The notes under the pieces are model-generated. The model saw nothing but the letters and a program-made list of their open reading frames with translations, had not been told where the DNA came from and ran no database searches. Positions 18,889-29,369 of a stretch of DNA of 64,000 nucleotides are shown one piece after another. The stretch comes from Companilactobacillus formosensis. GTDB taxonomy: Bacteria > Bacillota > Bacilli > Lactobacillales > Lactobacillaceae. The position numbers were made by a program, and so were the translations under genes. The stretch's first letter is position 1. Each line of letters starts with the position of its first letter. Where the stretch lies: assembly GCF_005405305.1 (NCBI RefSeq), contig NZ_BJDU01000003.1, positions 1-64,000 on the forward strand. The letters run 5' to 3'.

Positions 18889-18892
18889 AGAT

Positions 18893-20086
18893 ATGTCAAA
18901 AAATTATTTATTTACTTCTGAATCAGTTTCAGAAGGACATCCAGACAAAGTTGCTGATCAAATCAGTGATTCAATTCTCGATGCAATTTTAGCAAAGGAT
19001 AAAGATGCACGTGTTGCTGTTGAAACTACTGTTACAACTGGTTTAGTTCTAGTTGTTGGTGAAGTTTCTACTTCTGCATACGTTGATATTCAGGCGGTTG
19101 TTCGTAAGACAATTACTGATATTGGCTATGATGGAACAAACCCTGGTTTCAATGGTAATAGCTGTGCCGTTTTAGTAGCACTAGATGAACAATCTCCTGA
19201 TATTGCTCAAGGTGTTGACGATGCCTTAGAAGAACGTGGCAACAACGATAAGGATCCATTGGATCAAATCGGTGCCGGCGACCAAGGTTTCGTATTCGGA
19301 TTTGCAACTAATGAAACTAAAGAATTTATGCCTTTACCAATCTCTCTAGCTCACAAGTTGATGAGAAAAACTGCTGAAGTTAGAAAGAACCATACTATCC
19401 CATACTTGATGCCTGACGCTAAGTCACAAGTAACAATCGAATATGATGAAAATGATCATCCTGTTCGTGTGGATACAATTGTTTTAAGTACTCAACACAA
19501 AGCTGAGGCTAGTTTGGAACAAGTTCAAAAAGATATCAAGAAGTATGTTATCGACGAAGTTGTTCCTGCAAATATGATGGACGATAAGACTAAGATTTTA
19601 ATCAATCCTACAGGTCGTTTCGTTATTGGTGGACCAGAAGGAGATTCCGGTCTTACAGGACGTAAAGTCATCGTTGATACATATGGTGGTTTTGCACGTC
19701 ACGGTGGTGGTGCCTTCTCAGGTAAGGATGCTACTAAAGTTGACCGTTCAGCAAGTTACGCTGCTAGATACATTGCTAAAAACCTTGTAGCTGCCGGTGT
19801 TGCTGAAAAAGTTGAAATCCAAATTGCTTACGCTATTGGTGTGGCAAAACCAGTGTCAATTCACGTTGATACTTTTGGTACTAGTGATTTTGACGAAGAA
19901 CAAATCGAAGCAGTTATCAATAAATTCTTCGACCTTCGTCCACTAGGTATTATTAAAATGTTGGATCTTCAAAGACCAATCTACAAGAAGACGGCCGCAT
20001 ATGGTCACTTCGGACGTACAGATATCGATTTACCTTGGGAAAAACTTGATAAAGTTAATGATATTAAGAAATTCTTGAATATTTAA
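18893..20086 (+). CDS. metK: S-adenosylmethionine synthetase
   Basis: Makes SAM from methionine and ATP (397 aa). It has [14 protein letters not shown] at the N-terminus, the P-loop-like [25 protein letters not shown] and the [19 protein letters not shown]-type motif. An upstream in-frame ATG at 18836 falls within the SMK box. ATG 18893 is the start because the riboswitch Shine-Dalgarno GGTGG lies eight bases before it. Translation control by the leader gives end-product feedback. Confidence 0.97.
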   Translation: MSKNYLFTSESVSEGHPDKVADQISDSILDAILAKDKDARVAVETTVTTGLVLVVGEVSTSAYVDIQAVVRKTITDIGYDGTNPGFNGNSCAVLVALDEQSPDIAQGVDDALEERGNNDKDPLDQIGAGDQGFVFGFATNETKEFMPLPISLAHKLMRKTAEVRKNHTIPYLMPDAKSQVTIEYDENDHPVRVDTIVLSTQHKAEASLEQVQKDIKKYVIDEVVPANMMDDKTKILINPTGRFVIGGPEGDSGLTGRKVIVDTYGGFARHGGGAFSGKDATKVDRSASYAARYIAKNLVAAGVAEKVEIQIAYAIGVAKPVSIHVDTFGTSDFDEEQIEAVINKFFDLRPLGIIKMLDLQRPIYKKTAAYGHFGRTDIDLPWEKLDKVNDIKKFLNI

Positions 20087-20097
20087 TCGGTGATTAC

Positions 20098-20140
20098 AGA
20101 GGCGTTCTTAAAGGCAAACTTTAGGAAGGTCTCTTTTTTT
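20098..20140 (+). terminator. terminator of metK
   Basis: Imperfect 16-bp stem, agaggcgttcttaaag / ctttaggaaggtctct, then seven T. Confidence 0.8.
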
Positions 20141-20157
20141 ATGGGAGGAATTATTTA

Positions 20158-21633
20158 ATGGCACAGAATAAACAATCAAATGTCGTTATTGTCACGATTG
20201 CTGTTTTCATTGCAACCTTCATGACAGCGATTGAGGGAACAATCGTTTCGACTGCTATGCCAACGATTATCGGTAGTTTACATGGGGTTAGTTTGATGAA
20301 TTGGGTCTTCTCAATTTACTTATTAATGACTGCCGTAGCAACACCTATTTATGGGAAATTATCAGATATTGTCGGGCGTAAGCCAATTCTTTTGATAGGA
20401 TTAGTGATTTTCGTCATCGGATCAACACTGTGTGCGATGTCTAATTCAATGTTGACTTTGATATTGGCACGTGTGATCCAAGGTATCGGTTCAGGAGCAA
20501 TTCAACCCTTAACCTTTACAATTATTGCTGATATTTATCCACTTGAAAAAAGAGCTCGTATCCTGGGTCTAAACGGATCAGCCTGGGGAATTGCGGCCGT
20601 TATTGCACCGTTATTAGGTGGTTTTATAGTTGAAAAATTAAGCTGGCATTGGATTTTCTTGATTAATTTGCCTGTAGGATTGCTAACTATGGCTTTGATT
20701 TGGTTCTTCTTTAAAGAAGAAAAGAGAGAACATCAAAAAATTAAGATTGACTATGTTGGTACGATTTTATTAGTACTAGTTTTGTTGCCATTAATGCTAG
20801 CTCTACAAAATATTGGTAGTAATAATGTTTTCTTGCCAATTGGCTTGGTCGCTATTTCAATTATTTCTATTTTTATCTTCATTAGAGTAGAAAGACGTGT
20901 AAGTGATCCGATTCTACCATTAGGTTTATTCAAGAATAAGACCTTCGTGATACAAAACTTAATGGCCTTATTAGTTAGTGGTTTCTTAATTAGTTTTGAA
21001 GCTTATATTCCTACTTGGATGCAAGGAATTTTAGGCTTAAGTCCATCCATGGGTGGATTTGCAGTTACACCTAGTTCGATTGTTTGGATCTTCGGATCAT
21101 TTTGGGCTGGGACGTTAATCAAAAAAATGGCACCTAATCGTGTCATTTACATTAGTTTCTTCTTCTTACTTGTTGGGAATGGATTATTATTATTGGCCAA
21201 TCCAACTACACCATTCTGGTACTTCTGTATGTTAGCGGGAATACTTGGCTGTGGTTTTGGATTGACAATCACAACAACAACAGTTACTTCACAAACAGTT
21301 GTAGAACCAGAAAATGTGGGTGTTGCAACTAGTTTTAATACTTTAGTAAGAACCATTGGTCAATCAATGATGGTTTCTGTCTGTGGTATCGTCTTGAATA
21401 CAGCTTTAGCTAAAGGTGCTGCTGAAAATAGCAATATTTCAGTTGATATGATGAATAAATTGATTGATCCACAAACCGCAAGTTCCTTGCCACATCAACT
21501 TTTACCCAAAATGCGACAAATTCTTTTTTCTGGATTGCACAATATTTACGTAGCTGGTCTTGTACTATTGATACTAGGGTTAATTTTTAATGCCTTTGAG
21601 CTTAAGAATAAAAAAATTCTTAGTTCTAAATAA
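20158..21633 (+). CDS. DHA2-family multidrug MFS transporter
   Basis: A drug:H+ antiporter of the 14-helix EmrB/QacA type (491 aa). It has motif A GKLSDIVGRKP after TM2, the RVIQGIGSGAIQP motif B in TM4, and the antiporter motif C in TM5 (GSAWGIAAVIAPLLGGF). Substrate cannot be told. The start ATG 20158 has GGGAGGAA ten bases upstream. A terminator separates it from metK, and the 3' end overlaps the convergent PAP2 gene by 54 bases. Confidence 0.92.
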   Translation: MAQNKQSNVVIVTIAVFIATFMTAIEGTIVSTAMPTIIGSLHGVSLMNWVFSIYLLMTAVATPIYGKLSDIVGRKPILLIGLVIFVIGSTLCAMSNSMLTLILARVIQGIGSGAIQPLTFTIIADIYPLEKRARILGLNGSAWGIAAVIAPLLGGFIVEKLSWHWIFLINLPVGLLTMALIWFFFKEEKREHQKIKIDYVGTILLVLVLLPLMLALQNIGSNNVFLPIGLVAISIISIFIFIRVERRVSDPILPLGLFKNKTFVIQNLMALLVSGFLISFEAYIPTWMQGILGLSPSMGGFAVTPSSIVWIFGSFWAGTLIKKMAPNRVIYISFFFLLVGNGLLLLANPTTPFWYFCMLAGILGCGFGLTITTTTVTSQTVVEPENVGVATSFNTLVRTIGQSMMVSVCGIVLNTALAKGAAENSNISVDMMNKLIDPQTASSLPHQLLPKMRQILFSGLHNIYVAGLVLLILGLIFNAFELKNKKILSSK

Positions 21634-22230
21634 TAGAGTATTGAAAGTTAGGACAGTTGCTGCCAAGAGATATCCACCAAAGACATCGCTAGGGTAGTGG
21701 ACACCTAAGAAGATTCGACTATATCCAATTAAGATAACTGTTAACAGACAAATTGTGCTAATGATGATTTTGGTACTGATTTTTTTAAAAATGATCAGAC
21801 TGATAATCAAAAGTGAAACGTATAAGGCAAATGAACTAGCTGAATGGCCACTAGGAAAACTAAAGCCGCCAGCTTCAACGTAATGGTGATGGCTAGGACG
21901 TGGACGTTTGACGATAATTTTTATTAAGCTATTAAGACCTGCAATGACTACTTTATTGAGAACGAGATATATTCCGGCATAATAATACTTTTTGAAAATC
22001 AAAATCAAAAAGATGACTGCGGTTACACCAATCGTAGGAAAAGTGTCACCTAAATTCGTAATATTAGAAAAAAGACAAATCGTCAAATTGTTATGATGAT
22101 AAATTTGATTGATAAAAAAATCATCGAAATTGTTGATAAGAGTAGTATTTGTAGCTACATTTATAGCCCAAAAAACAAATAAGCCTAAAAGAAATAAATT
22201 TAAAACAGATATTTTTGTAGATATTTTCAT
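21580..22230 (-). CDS. PAP2-family membrane phosphatase
   Basis: A 216-aa integral-membrane phosphatase of the PAP2/BcrC-like class. The three catalytic blocks are complete: K108-RPRP, PSGHS at 126-130 and SR-LGVHYPSD at 161-172. Likely substrates are undecaprenyl pyrophosphate or phosphatidic/phosphatidylglycerol phosphates; the sequence does not separate these. The start codon lies after a weak AGAGAG site. It is convergent and overlapping with the efflux pump gene. Confidence 0.88.
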   Translation of the reverse strand: MKISTKISVLNLFLLGLFVFWAINVATNTTLINNFDDFFINQIYHHNNLTICLFSNITNLGDTFPTIGVTAVIFLILIFKKYYYAGIYLVLNKVVIAGLNSLIKIIVKRPRPSHHHYVEAGGFSFPSGHSASSFALYVSLLIISLIIFKKISTKIIISTICLLTVILIGYSRIFLGVHYPSDVFGGYLLAATVLTFNTLLFRTKNFFILKLKGIKN

Positions 22231-22308
22231 ATTTTTTGATCTCTCTATTGTTTAAGTTTTTGTTAAGAAATATAATAAAGTATAAAGATTTTGAGGGAGA
22301 GCATATCT

Positions 22309-23550
22309 ATGGTTATTACACGTTATGAACGCAAACTCGAAGATAGCCGTTTGACTAGATTAAATAATAAAAAAGCTAAGAACGCAAACTTACGAAGAAA
22401 TTTGACGATTCTTGGGTCAAGTATGTTCGTTGGTACCGCAGTAGCTGAGGTTGGTCTTTCAAAACCTACTCCAGTTAAGGCTGAAGCTTTGTCTGTCAAT
22501 AATTTGTTAAATCAAAATATTGCAACAGGGACAGTGACGCCAGTTAGTTCTAAGGGAGTTGGCGATGAGCAATTTATCGATTATATTGGTAATTCGGCTC
22601 GTAAGCTAGCTTCTAATAATGATTTGTACGCTTCTGTCATGATTGCCCAAGCTATGGTCGAAAGCGGCTGGGGAACTAGTGGTTTAGCTAGTGCACCTAA
22701 TTATAATCTCTTTGGTATTAAGGGAGATTATAATGGCGAATCAGTTAACATGGGAACTCAAGAAGATGATGGAACAGGTAGTTTGTATTCCATCAGTTCT
22801 AATTTTAGAAAGTATCCTTCTTACAAGGAATCGCTAGAGGATTATGTTTCATTACTTCGAGGTGGAACTAGTGGTAATTCACAGCTCTATGCTGGTGCTT
22901 GGAAGAGCAATACTACATCTTATAAAGATGCAACTAAGTATTTGACTGGCCGTTATGCGACCGATACGACTTATGCCGACAAACTTAACAATATGATTGA
23001 AAAGTATAACTTGACTCAGTTCGATGTTAATAATTCAGATAAAGATCAAACTTATACAGTAGCTCAAGGTGATACTCTGCAATCAATCGCTGATAAATTT
23101 AATATGTCGACGGATACTTTGATGAATTTGAATGATTTGAAGACTGACAATTATATTTATCCGGGCAAGACTCTGACAGTGACAAAGATTATTGGCAATG
23201 AAAACAATAATGTTACTATGACTAATTTGTCTAACAAGACTTCGGATGATACTGGTAATGTTGGTGATGCATACGGAGACCAACAGGCTCCAGTCTTTGT
23301 TCAAGATGAACGTGATGGTGTTAAGAAGTATGTACCATCTAATGATGATGATTCTTCCACAATCGATGTTCAAAATGATTACAGTTCAAATGATTCTGAC
23401 AGTGATAGTCAAAATAAGTCAGTGACTGTTCAAAATGGCGATACTATTGATTCCATCGCTACACAAGCTGGTACTTCAATCGATAACATTAAACAATTAA
23501 ATAATTTAAATTCTGATTTATTGGTTGTCGGACAAACATTATTGGTATAA
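22309..23550 (+). CDS. GH73 glucosaminidase with two LysM domains
   Basis: A secreted autolysin (413 aa). A basic N-terminal region of about 40 residues precedes a hydrophobic signal segment ending VKAEA. The GH73/FlgJ-type domain (about 75-235) has the catalytic glutamate in AQAMVESGWGTSG. Two LysM repeats (about 248-292 and 369-412) would bind peptidoglycan glycans, joined by an Asp/Ser/Asn-rich linker. The start ATG 22309 has GAGGGAGAG upstream. The cell wall is the expected site, with a role in daughter-cell separation inferred from the family. Confidence 0.93.
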   Translation: MVITRYERKLEDSRLTRLNNKKAKNANLRRNLTILGSSMFVGTAVAEVGLSKPTPVKAEALSVNNLLNQNIATGTVTPVSSKGVGDEQFIDYIGNSARKLASNNDLYASVMIAQAMVESGWGTSGLASAPNYNLFGIKGDYNGESVNMGTQEDDGTGSLYSISSNFRKYPSYKESLEDYVSLLRGGTSGNSQLYAGAWKSNTTSYKDATKYLTGRYATDTTYADKLNNMIEKYNLTQFDVNNSDKDQTYTVAQGDTLQSIADKFNMSTDTLMNLNDLKTDNYIYPGKTLTVTKIIGNENNNVTMTNLSNKTSDDTGNVGDAYGDQQAPVFVQDERDGVKKYVPSNDDDSSTIDVQNDYSSNDSDSDSQNKSVTVQNGDTIDSIATQAGTSIDNIKQLNNLNSDLLVVGQTLLV

Positions 23551-23559
23551 GATATAAAG

Positions 23560-23795
23560 CAACGGAAGTAGTAGATTATAAGAATACTTTTCAGAAAGCG
23601 CATGGGGATGTGAATGCGTAGGTTCTTATTTTCGAACTCGTCCACTGATAATAGTTGCTGAACTTTAGTAAGTGACTACGATTGATCCTCGTTAAGGATT
23701 TTGAGAGTCACACGAGAGTGTGGAACTTAGGTGGTAACGCGATAATTCGTCCTATGATTATATTTATATAGTCATAGGACTTTTTTTATAGGAGG
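23560..23795 (+). promoter_or_regulatory. T-box leader of leuS with terminator
   Basis: The T-box core is aggtggtaacgcg (23729-23741). Stem I is closed by gcaac / gttgc, with an AG-bulge-like distal part. A CTC in cgaaCTCgtcc is the probable leucine specifier codon. The terminator is gtcctatga / tcataggac (23749-23757 with 23772-23780) plus seven T. Uncharged tRNA-Leu should favour read-through into leuS. Confidence 0.92.
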
Positions 23796-23801
23796 AAAAA
23801 T

Positions 23802-26216
23802 ATGTACAATCACAACACCGTCGAGAAAAAATGGCAAAAGTACTGGAAGGAACATGATACTTTCAGAACTACTGAAGATCCAAATAAGAAGAACTTTTAT
23901 GCCTTAGACATGTTCCCATACCCATCAGGACAAGGTCTTCACGTAGGACATCCAGAAGGATATACAGCTACTGACATCATCGCCAGAATGAAACGTGCTC
24001 AAGGATACAATGTTTTGCACCCAATGGGCTTTGATGCTTTCGGTCTACCAGCTGAACAATATGCTATTAATACTGGTCACAATCCGGCTGATTTTACTGA
24101 AAAGAATATTCAAAACTTCAAGCGTCAAATCAATTCACTAGGTTTCTCATATGATTGGAATCGTGAAGTTCAAACAACTGATCCTAAATTTTACAAGTGG
24201 ACACAGTGGATCTTTGAACAAATGTACAAAAAAGGCTTAGCCTACGAATCAGAAACTTTGGTTAACTGGTCACCAGACTTGGGTACTGTTGTCGCTAACG
24301 AAGAAATCATTGATGGTAAAACAGAACGTGGTGGTTTCCCAGTAGTTAGAAAACCTATGCGTCAATGGATGTTGAAGATCACAGCTTATGCTGACAGATT
24401 GTTGGACGACCTTGATGATATTGATTGGCCAGAAAGTATCAAGGAAATGCAAAGAAACTGGATTGGTCGTTCAGTCGGAGCACAAATTACTTTCCAAATT
24501 GCCGACTCAGATGATTCAGTTAATGTCTTTACAACTCGTCCCGATACGATTTTTGGTGTTGAGTACATGACTTTGGCTCCAGAACACAAGTTGGTCGATA
24601 AGATTACAACTCCTGAACAAAAAGCTGCTGTTGAAGCATACAAGGAAGAAGTTTCTCACAAGTCAGATCTTGATAGAACTGATTTGAATGACGAAAAGAC
24701 TGGTGTCTTCACTGGTGCATACGCTATTAACCCTGTAAACGGCAAGAGAATTCCTATTTGGATTTCTGATTATGTCTTGGTTACTTATGGTACAGGTGCC
24801 GTTATGGCTGTTCCTGCCCATGATGATCGTGATTTTGCTTTTGCTAAAAAATTTGACTTGCCAATGACACAAGTTATTGAAGGAAACCTCGAAAATGGTG
24901 CTATTACTGGTGACGGCAAGCACATTAATTCTGATTTCTTGGATGGCTTGAACAAAGAAGATGCTATCAACCGTGCTGTTGAATACCTTGAAGATAAGGG
25001 TTATGGAGAAAAGAAAGTTAACTATCGTCTTCGTGATTGGGTCTTCTCTCGTCAAAGATACTGGGGTGAACCAATTCCTATCATTCACTGGGAAGACGGT
25101 ACAACTTCACTAGTTCCAGAAGATGAATTGCCATTGAAACTTCCTGAAGATTCAAATATCAAGCCTTCAGGTACAGGTGAGAGTCCATTAGCTAACTTGA
25201 CAGATTGGGTCAATGTGGTTGATAAAAACGGTCGTAAGGGTCGTCGTGAAACTAACACAATGCCTCAATGGGCTGGTTCATCATGGTACTATTTGAGATA
25301 CATTGATCCACATAACGATGAAAAACTTGCTGACTATGACTTGTTGAAGAAGTGGTTACCAGTTGATCTATATATCGGTGGTGCAGAGCATGCCGTACTT
25401 CACTTGTTGTATGCAAGATTCTGGCACAAGGTATTGTATGATCTGGGTGTCGTACCAACTAAGGAACCATTCCAAAAACTATTCAATCAAGGTATGATTC
25501 TTGGTAAAGGTCACGAAAAGATGTCTAAATCAAAGGGTAATGTCGTTAACCCTGATGATGTTGTTGAATCTTATGGTGCCGATACTTTGAGAACTTATGA
25601 AATGTTCATGGGTCCCTTGGATGCATCAATCGCCTGGTCTGAAAATGGCTTGTCCGGTTCAGCTAAGTTCTTGGATCGTGTTTGGAACTTATTCATCAAC
25701 GATGATGACTACAGCACAATCCGTGAAGGCTTCTTGACTGACACAAACGATGGTAAATTGGATAAAGTTTATAACGAAACAGTTAAGAAAGTAACTGAAG
25801 ACTTCGATGCTTTGCATTTCAACACTGCCATTTCACAAATGATGGTCTTCGTCAATGAAGCTCATAAGGTTGATACTATGCCAAAGGCTTACGCTGAAGG
25901 ACTTGTTCAATTATTAGCTCCAATCGCACCACATATGATGGAAGAACTTTGGAGCAAATTTGGTCATGATGAATCCATTTCATATGCTAAGTGGCCAACT
26001 TATGATGAAAGTAAATTGGTTTCAGATACAGTTGAAATCATCATACAAGTTAATGGTAAACTTCGTGATAAATTAGAAGTTGCTACTGATACAGATAAAG
26101 CTAAGTTAGAAGAATTAGCTAGAAATGATGAAAAGGTTCAAAAATTCATTGATGGTAAGAATATTGTCAAAGTAATCGTCATTCCTAATAAGATTGTTAA
26201 TATCGTAGTTAAATAG
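23802..26216 (+). CDS. leuS: leucyl-tRNA synthetase
   Basis: A class I synthetase (804 aa), usual bacterial length. The HIGH motif is HVGH (47-50), the editing domain contains TTRPDTIFG, and KMSKS is at 573-577. The start ATG 23802 follows AGGAGGAAAAAT. It is regulated by the T-box immediately upstream and ends at a strong terminator. Confidence 0.97.
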   Translation: MYNHNTVEKKWQKYWKEHDTFRTTEDPNKKNFYALDMFPYPSGQGLHVGHPEGYTATDIIARMKRAQGYNVLHPMGFDAFGLPAEQYAINTGHNPADFTEKNIQNFKRQINSLGFSYDWNREVQTTDPKFYKWTQWIFEQMYKKGLAYESETLVNWSPDLGTVVANEEIIDGKTERGGFPVVRKPMRQWMLKITAYADRLLDDLDDIDWPESIKEMQRNWIGRSVGAQITFQIADSDDSVNVFTTRPDTIFGVEYMTLAPEHKLVDKITTPEQKAAVEAYKEEVSHKSDLDRTDLNDEKTGVFTGAYAINPVNGKRIPIWISDYVLVTYGTGAVMAVPAHDDRDFAFAKKFDLPMTQVIEGNLENGAITGDGKHINSDFLDGLNKEDAINRAVEYLEDKGYGEKKVNYRLRDWVFSRQRYWGEPIPIIHWEDGTTSLVPEDELPLKLPEDSNIKPSGTGESPLANLTDWVNVVDKNGRKGRRETNTMPQWAGSSWYYLRYIDPHNDEKLADYDLLKKWLPVDLYIGGAEHAVLHLLYARFWHKVLYDLGVVPTKEPFQKLFNQGMILGKGHEKMSKSKGNVVNPDDVVESYGADTLRTYEMFMGPLDASIAWSENGLSGSAKFLDRVWNLFINDDDYSTIREGFLTDTNDGKLDKVYNETVKKVTEDFDALHFNTAISQMMVFVNEAHKVDTMPKAYAEGLVQLLAPIAPHMMEELWSKFGHDESISYAKWPTYDESKLVSDTVEIIIQVNGKLRDKLEVATDTDKAKLEELARNDEKVQKFIDGKNIVKVIVIPNKIVNIVVK

Positions 26217-26225
26217 AACCAAAAG

Positions 26226-26260
26226 AAAAAGGTTCCGGAAATATTTCCGAAACCTTTTTT
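26226..26260 (+). terminator. terminator of leuS
   Basis: A 14-bp stem with one mismatch, aaaggttccggaaa / tttccgaaaccttt, a 2-base turn, then six T. Confidence 0.9.
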
Positions 26261-26401
26261 GTTGCAACGAAGAAGTAAGCTCTTTATTATCTTGTCTGAG
26301 ATGATAAAAAATAATGAAAAATTTGTTTGATTGCTATGAATAATTGCATGATGCAGAAACTGTGGGTGAGTTGTATTAAAACGGCTTACTTCCGAAACAA
26401 C
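26261..26401 (+). other. non-coding stretch bounded by inverted repeats
   Basis: No gene is visible between the leuS terminator and the flippase promoter. The stretch is bounded by gttg (26261-26264) / caac (26398-26401) and gaagtaagc (26272-26280) / gcttacttc (26384-26392), a perfect 9-bp inverted repeat 103 bases apart, with a smaller hairpin gcatgatgc inside. It could be a structured RNA or a decayed mobile sequence; no promoter or terminator of its own was recognised. Confidence 0.35.
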
Positions 26402-26536
26402 AAATTCATTCTAACATGAATTAATCTCAAAAAAGCTTTACAATTTATTCGTTATGTAAAATTAGCAGTTCTTTTGTAAATTAATTTGCAATTTACGTAA
26501 TTTAAGAGTAATTTAAAATTTTTAGGATAAGAACTT

Positions 26537-26545
26537 TGCTATAAT
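26537..26545 (+). promoter_or_regulatory. extended -10 promoter of flippase gene
   Basis: TGCTATAAT, a perfect -10 with a TGn extension, 31 bases before the TTG start. No good -35 is visible, as is usual for extended -10 promoters. Confidence 0.5.
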
Positions 26546-26576
26546 TAAATGGATAGTTTTTAAGGTGGTGCAAGTT

Positions 26577-28241
26577 TTGGGCGTAAATAAAAGCCAAGAA
26601 GAAGTAATGCCAGTTTTAAACCCTGAATCTTCGCAAGATACGATGTTGAAAGGGTCAGCTTGGATGACAGCTGGTAGTATTTTTTCTCGTATTTTGGGAG
26701 CAATATATATTATCCCATGGATGGCCTGGATGGGGTCTGATTATCCGGCAGCTAATGCATTGTTCGCAAAAGGATATAATATCTATAGTTTATTCCTGAT
26801 TGTTTCAACGGCGGGAATTCCTGGAGCAATTTCTAAACAAATTTCGCATTATAATGCATTAGATCAATATGCGACTGGAAATAAATTATTTAAACATGGT
26901 CTCAAAATTATGACTTTTATGGGAGTCATTTTTGGGGCAATCATGTTCTTTGGAGCGCCACTCTTAGCGGTTATGTTTACTGATGGTGATCCAAGAAGTA
27001 TTCCCGTTATTAAATCATTAGCGGTAGCTGTTTTGATTATTCCTATCTTGAGTATCTTAAGAGGATACTTGCAAGGATATTCTGATATGGCTCCTTCAGC
27101 AATTTCACAATTTATCGAACAAATTGCGCGTGTTATTTATATGTTGATAGCGACTTACATGATCATGGTAATAAGTAAGGGCAACTATATCAATGCCGTT
27201 GTTCAATCAACCTTTGCAGCCTTTATTGGTGCTGCAGTGGCAATTATTATTCTCGTTTTAGCGATTTTGAAGCGGTTGCCAAGACTGAGAAGCTTGTCTC
27301 GTAATGGGAAACCTGTTGCAGATGTTAATGAGAATAATTTTACTCGTGAAATTTTCCAACAGGCGTTACCATTCATTATTTTGGATGCCGGAATAACATT
27401 TTTCAATTTGTATGATCAATCAACATTTAATCAATTTATGAGATTGTTCGTTAATGCTAGTGGTGCACAGTTGGATAATTACTATTCATTGTTTGGTTTT
27501 CAGGCTAATAAATTGATTATGATCATCGTTTCGTTATCGACCGCTATGGCCGTTACAGCGGTGCCAATCCTATCGGGATTGTATTCAAAAGGCAATAAAG
27601 AAAAAATTGAAAACCAAATTTCGAATACTTTGGAATTATTCTTCTTCATTATGATTCCTGCATCATTAGGGATGTATGCAGTAGCTCAACCATTATGGAC
27701 GACATTTTACCGTTATGACGCTTTGGGAGTTTTGATGTTGCAATTTTCATCAGTTATTTCGATATTGCTGGGATTATTCACCGTTTTGTCAGCCGTTTTA
27801 CAAGCGTTATATCGTAATCGCTTAGCTATTAAGTATTTTGTTTATGGCTTTATCGTAAAAGTGGTCGTTCAATTGCCAATGATTTGGTTGTTCCACGAAT
27901 TTGGTCCACTAGTAGCCACAAGTATTGGTATGGGCGTCGTATGCTGGCTTATGTTAGCAAAACTACATGCAATTTATCCTTTCAATACTGGTCGAATTTC
28001 GAGAAGAATCAGTGGAATCATTTTGTTCTCCTTGATAATGTTTGTTTCAGTATTATTAGTAAATTGGATAGTCTTCCATTTTGTAGGTAATTCGGATCGA
28101 ATTATTAGTGTGGTAGTGTTGGTTTTGGAAGCAGGATTAGGTGGAGTTATTTATGGATACTTAGTCTTGAAGACATCTTTAGCTGATAAAATCGTTGGTT
28201 CAAGAGTTGATCGTATCAGACAAATCTTAAGAATGAAATAA
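26577..28241 (+). CDS. MOP-superfamily polysaccharide/lipid flippase
   Basis: A 554-aa protein with about 14 membrane helices, of the polysaccharide-biosynthesis (SpoVB/MurJ-like) family, beginning MLKGSAWMTAGSIFSRILGAIYIIPW shortly after the N-terminus. Such proteins flip lipid-linked cell-wall precursors. Whether this is the essential lipid II flippase or a paralogue cannot be settled here. I place the start at TTG 26577 because AAGGTGG (26562-26568) lies eight bases upstream; the GTG codons earlier fall inside that site, and ATG 26607 is the alternative. A bidirectional terminator follows. Confidence 0.88.
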   Translation: MGVNKSQEEVMPVLNPESSQDTMLKGSAWMTAGSIFSRILGAIYIIPWMAWMGSDYPAANALFAKGYNIYSLFLIVSTAGIPGAISKQISHYNALDQYATGNKLFKHGLKIMTFMGVIFGAIMFFGAPLLAVMFTDGDPRSIPVIKSLAVAVLIIPILSILRGYLQGYSDMAPSAISQFIEQIARVIYMLIATYMIMVISKGNYINAVVQSTFAAFIGAAVAIIILVLAILKRLPRLRSLSRNGKPVADVNENNFTREIFQQALPFIILDAGITFFNLYDQSTFNQFMRLFVNASGAQLDNYYSLFGFQANKLIMIIVSLSTAMAVTAVPILSGLYSKGNKEKIENQISNTLELFFFIMIPASLGMYAVAQPLWTTFYRYDALGVLMLQFSSVISILLGLFTVLSAVLQALYRNRLAIKYFVYGFIVKVVVQLPMIWLFHEFGPLVATSIGMGVVCWLMLAKLHAIYPFNTGRISRRISGIILFSLIMFVSVLLVNWIVFHFVGNSDRIISVVVLVLEAGLGGVIYGYLVLKTSLADKIVGSRVDRIRQILRMK

Positions 28242-28269
28242 AAAAAGCGTGAAATTAATCACGCTTTTT
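28242..28269. terminator. bidirectional terminator
   Basis: Perfect stem aaaaagcgtga / tcacgcttttt with a 6-base loop. It is A/T flanked on both sides and serves both the flippase gene and the convergent nnrD gene. Confidence 0.9.
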
Positions 28270-29110
28270 ATTTATCCTTAGAACTAAATTTAGCCATATA
28301 TTTAGGGATTCTTTCTATAATTGAAGAGGGCAAGACGACGTAGTTTTTCTCGTTTAATTTATCACCGATTTCACTGTGTAGTAATAAGGCCGCCTGAACC
28401 GTCTCTAGAGAGAAACCAAATTGACCAACAAATCCGGCAATGATGCCAGTTAAAGTGTCTCCCATGCCACCAGTTGCCATACCAGGATTTCCGGCAGTGA
28501 TTTTTGAAACTTGGTCGTGATAGTAAATTTCTGATTGATGTTTCTTCAAGACTAGCAGGGCATCTGGGTTTAATTCATGTAGATTATTTTGATTATTTAA
28601 CTCGATTTGTTCAGTGATGGCTAAGTTAGAAAGTCGTTGCCATTCACCTTGATGCGGAGTCAAAATGATGTTTGCTGTTGTTTGAAGTGGAATTTTTTCT
28701 TCAGCAATGATTGTTAATGCTGAGGCATCTAAAATAACTGTTTGATCTGTTTTAGTATTATTCAAAACAGCTTTAACCAGTCCTTTGGCGACGGTTGATG
28801 TGCCTAATCCTGGGCCAATTGCAATAACTTGATTGCTAATAATAGCTGTCAATAAGGCTTTTTTATCATGATAGTCGATCGTCATAGCTTCAGAAATTTT
28901 GACATTAATTGCAGTGAATTTTTCGGGAGTTGTAGCAACGGTTACCAATCCAGCTCCACTATGAATGGCGGCACTACTACACATGATAGCTGCACCACCA
29001 AACTGAGTTGATCCAGCAATAATAAGTATTTTACCGTAATTTCCTTTATATGATTCAGGATCACGTGAGGTAATAACTTGATTTAACACATTTTTACTAA
29101 TTTTTTCCAT
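28268..29110 (-). CDS. nnrD: ADP-dependent NAD(P)H-hydrate dehydratase
   Basis: Repairs hydrated NAD(P)H, a damaged cofactor form (280 aa, ribokinase-like fold). Recognised by KILIIAGSTQFGGAAIM near the N-terminus, AIGPGLG, LTPHQGEW and NPGMATGGMGDTLTG with the ADP-site aspartate. The epimerase half (NnrE) is not fused and not adjacent. The start ATG at 29110 follows GGAGG by eight bases; upstream in-frame ATGs are poorer. It is divergent from tRNA-Leu. Confidence 0.93.
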   Translation of the reverse strand: MEKISKNVLNQVITSRDPESYKGNYGKILIIAGSTQFGGAAIMCSSAAIHSGAGLVTVATTPEKFTAINVKISEAMTIDYHDKKALLTAIISNQVIAIGPGLGTSTVAKGLVKAVLNNTKTDQTVILDASALTIIAEEKIPLQTTANIILTPHQGEWQRLSNLAITEQIELNNQNNLHELNPDALLVLKKHQSEIYYHDQVSKITAGNPGMATGGMGDTLTGIIAGFVGQFGFSLETVQAALLLHSEIGDKLNEKNYVVLPSSIIERIPKYMAKFSSKDK

Positions 29111-29176
29111 TACAACAACCTCCATTTGTAGTATCATTTTCATTGTAATCTAAATGAGAGATTATTTGTATTATTT

Positions 29177-29260
29177 GCCGCTGTGGCGGAATTGGCAGAC
29201 GCGCAACGTTCAGGTCGTTGTATGGATTTCCATGTATGGGTTCGAATCCCACCAGCGGTA
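29177..29260 (+). tRNA. tRNA-Leu (CAG)
   Basis: An 84-base class II tRNA: acceptor gccgctg/cagcggt (first pair G-U), anticodon stem caacg/cgttg with loop ttCAGgt, and T-loop ttcgaat. CCA is not encoded. Confidence 0.94.
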
Positions 29261-29290
29261 TAAAAAAAGAGCTAGGACTGTAATCAAACA

Positions 29291-29343
29291 AATAGCATCA
29301 ATTCAGACAAATAGTTAACAACTATATCTGAATTGATGCTATT
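29291..29343. terminator. long perfect hairpin after tRNA-Leu
   Basis: A perfect 17-bp stem, aatagcatcaattcaga / tctgaattgatgctatt, encloses a second hairpin (atagtt/aactat). The T tract after it is short (ttttgattt), so it may be the tRNA-Leu terminator or a palindromic repeat. No other copy was noticed in the window. Confidence 0.55.
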
Positions 29344-29369
29344 TTGATTTACTTGAAATAAATAATAAA

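Noticed and set aside
18836-18892. Upstream start for metK
   Set aside because: This stretch is the SMK box; the riboswitch Shine-Dalgarno fits ATG 18893.
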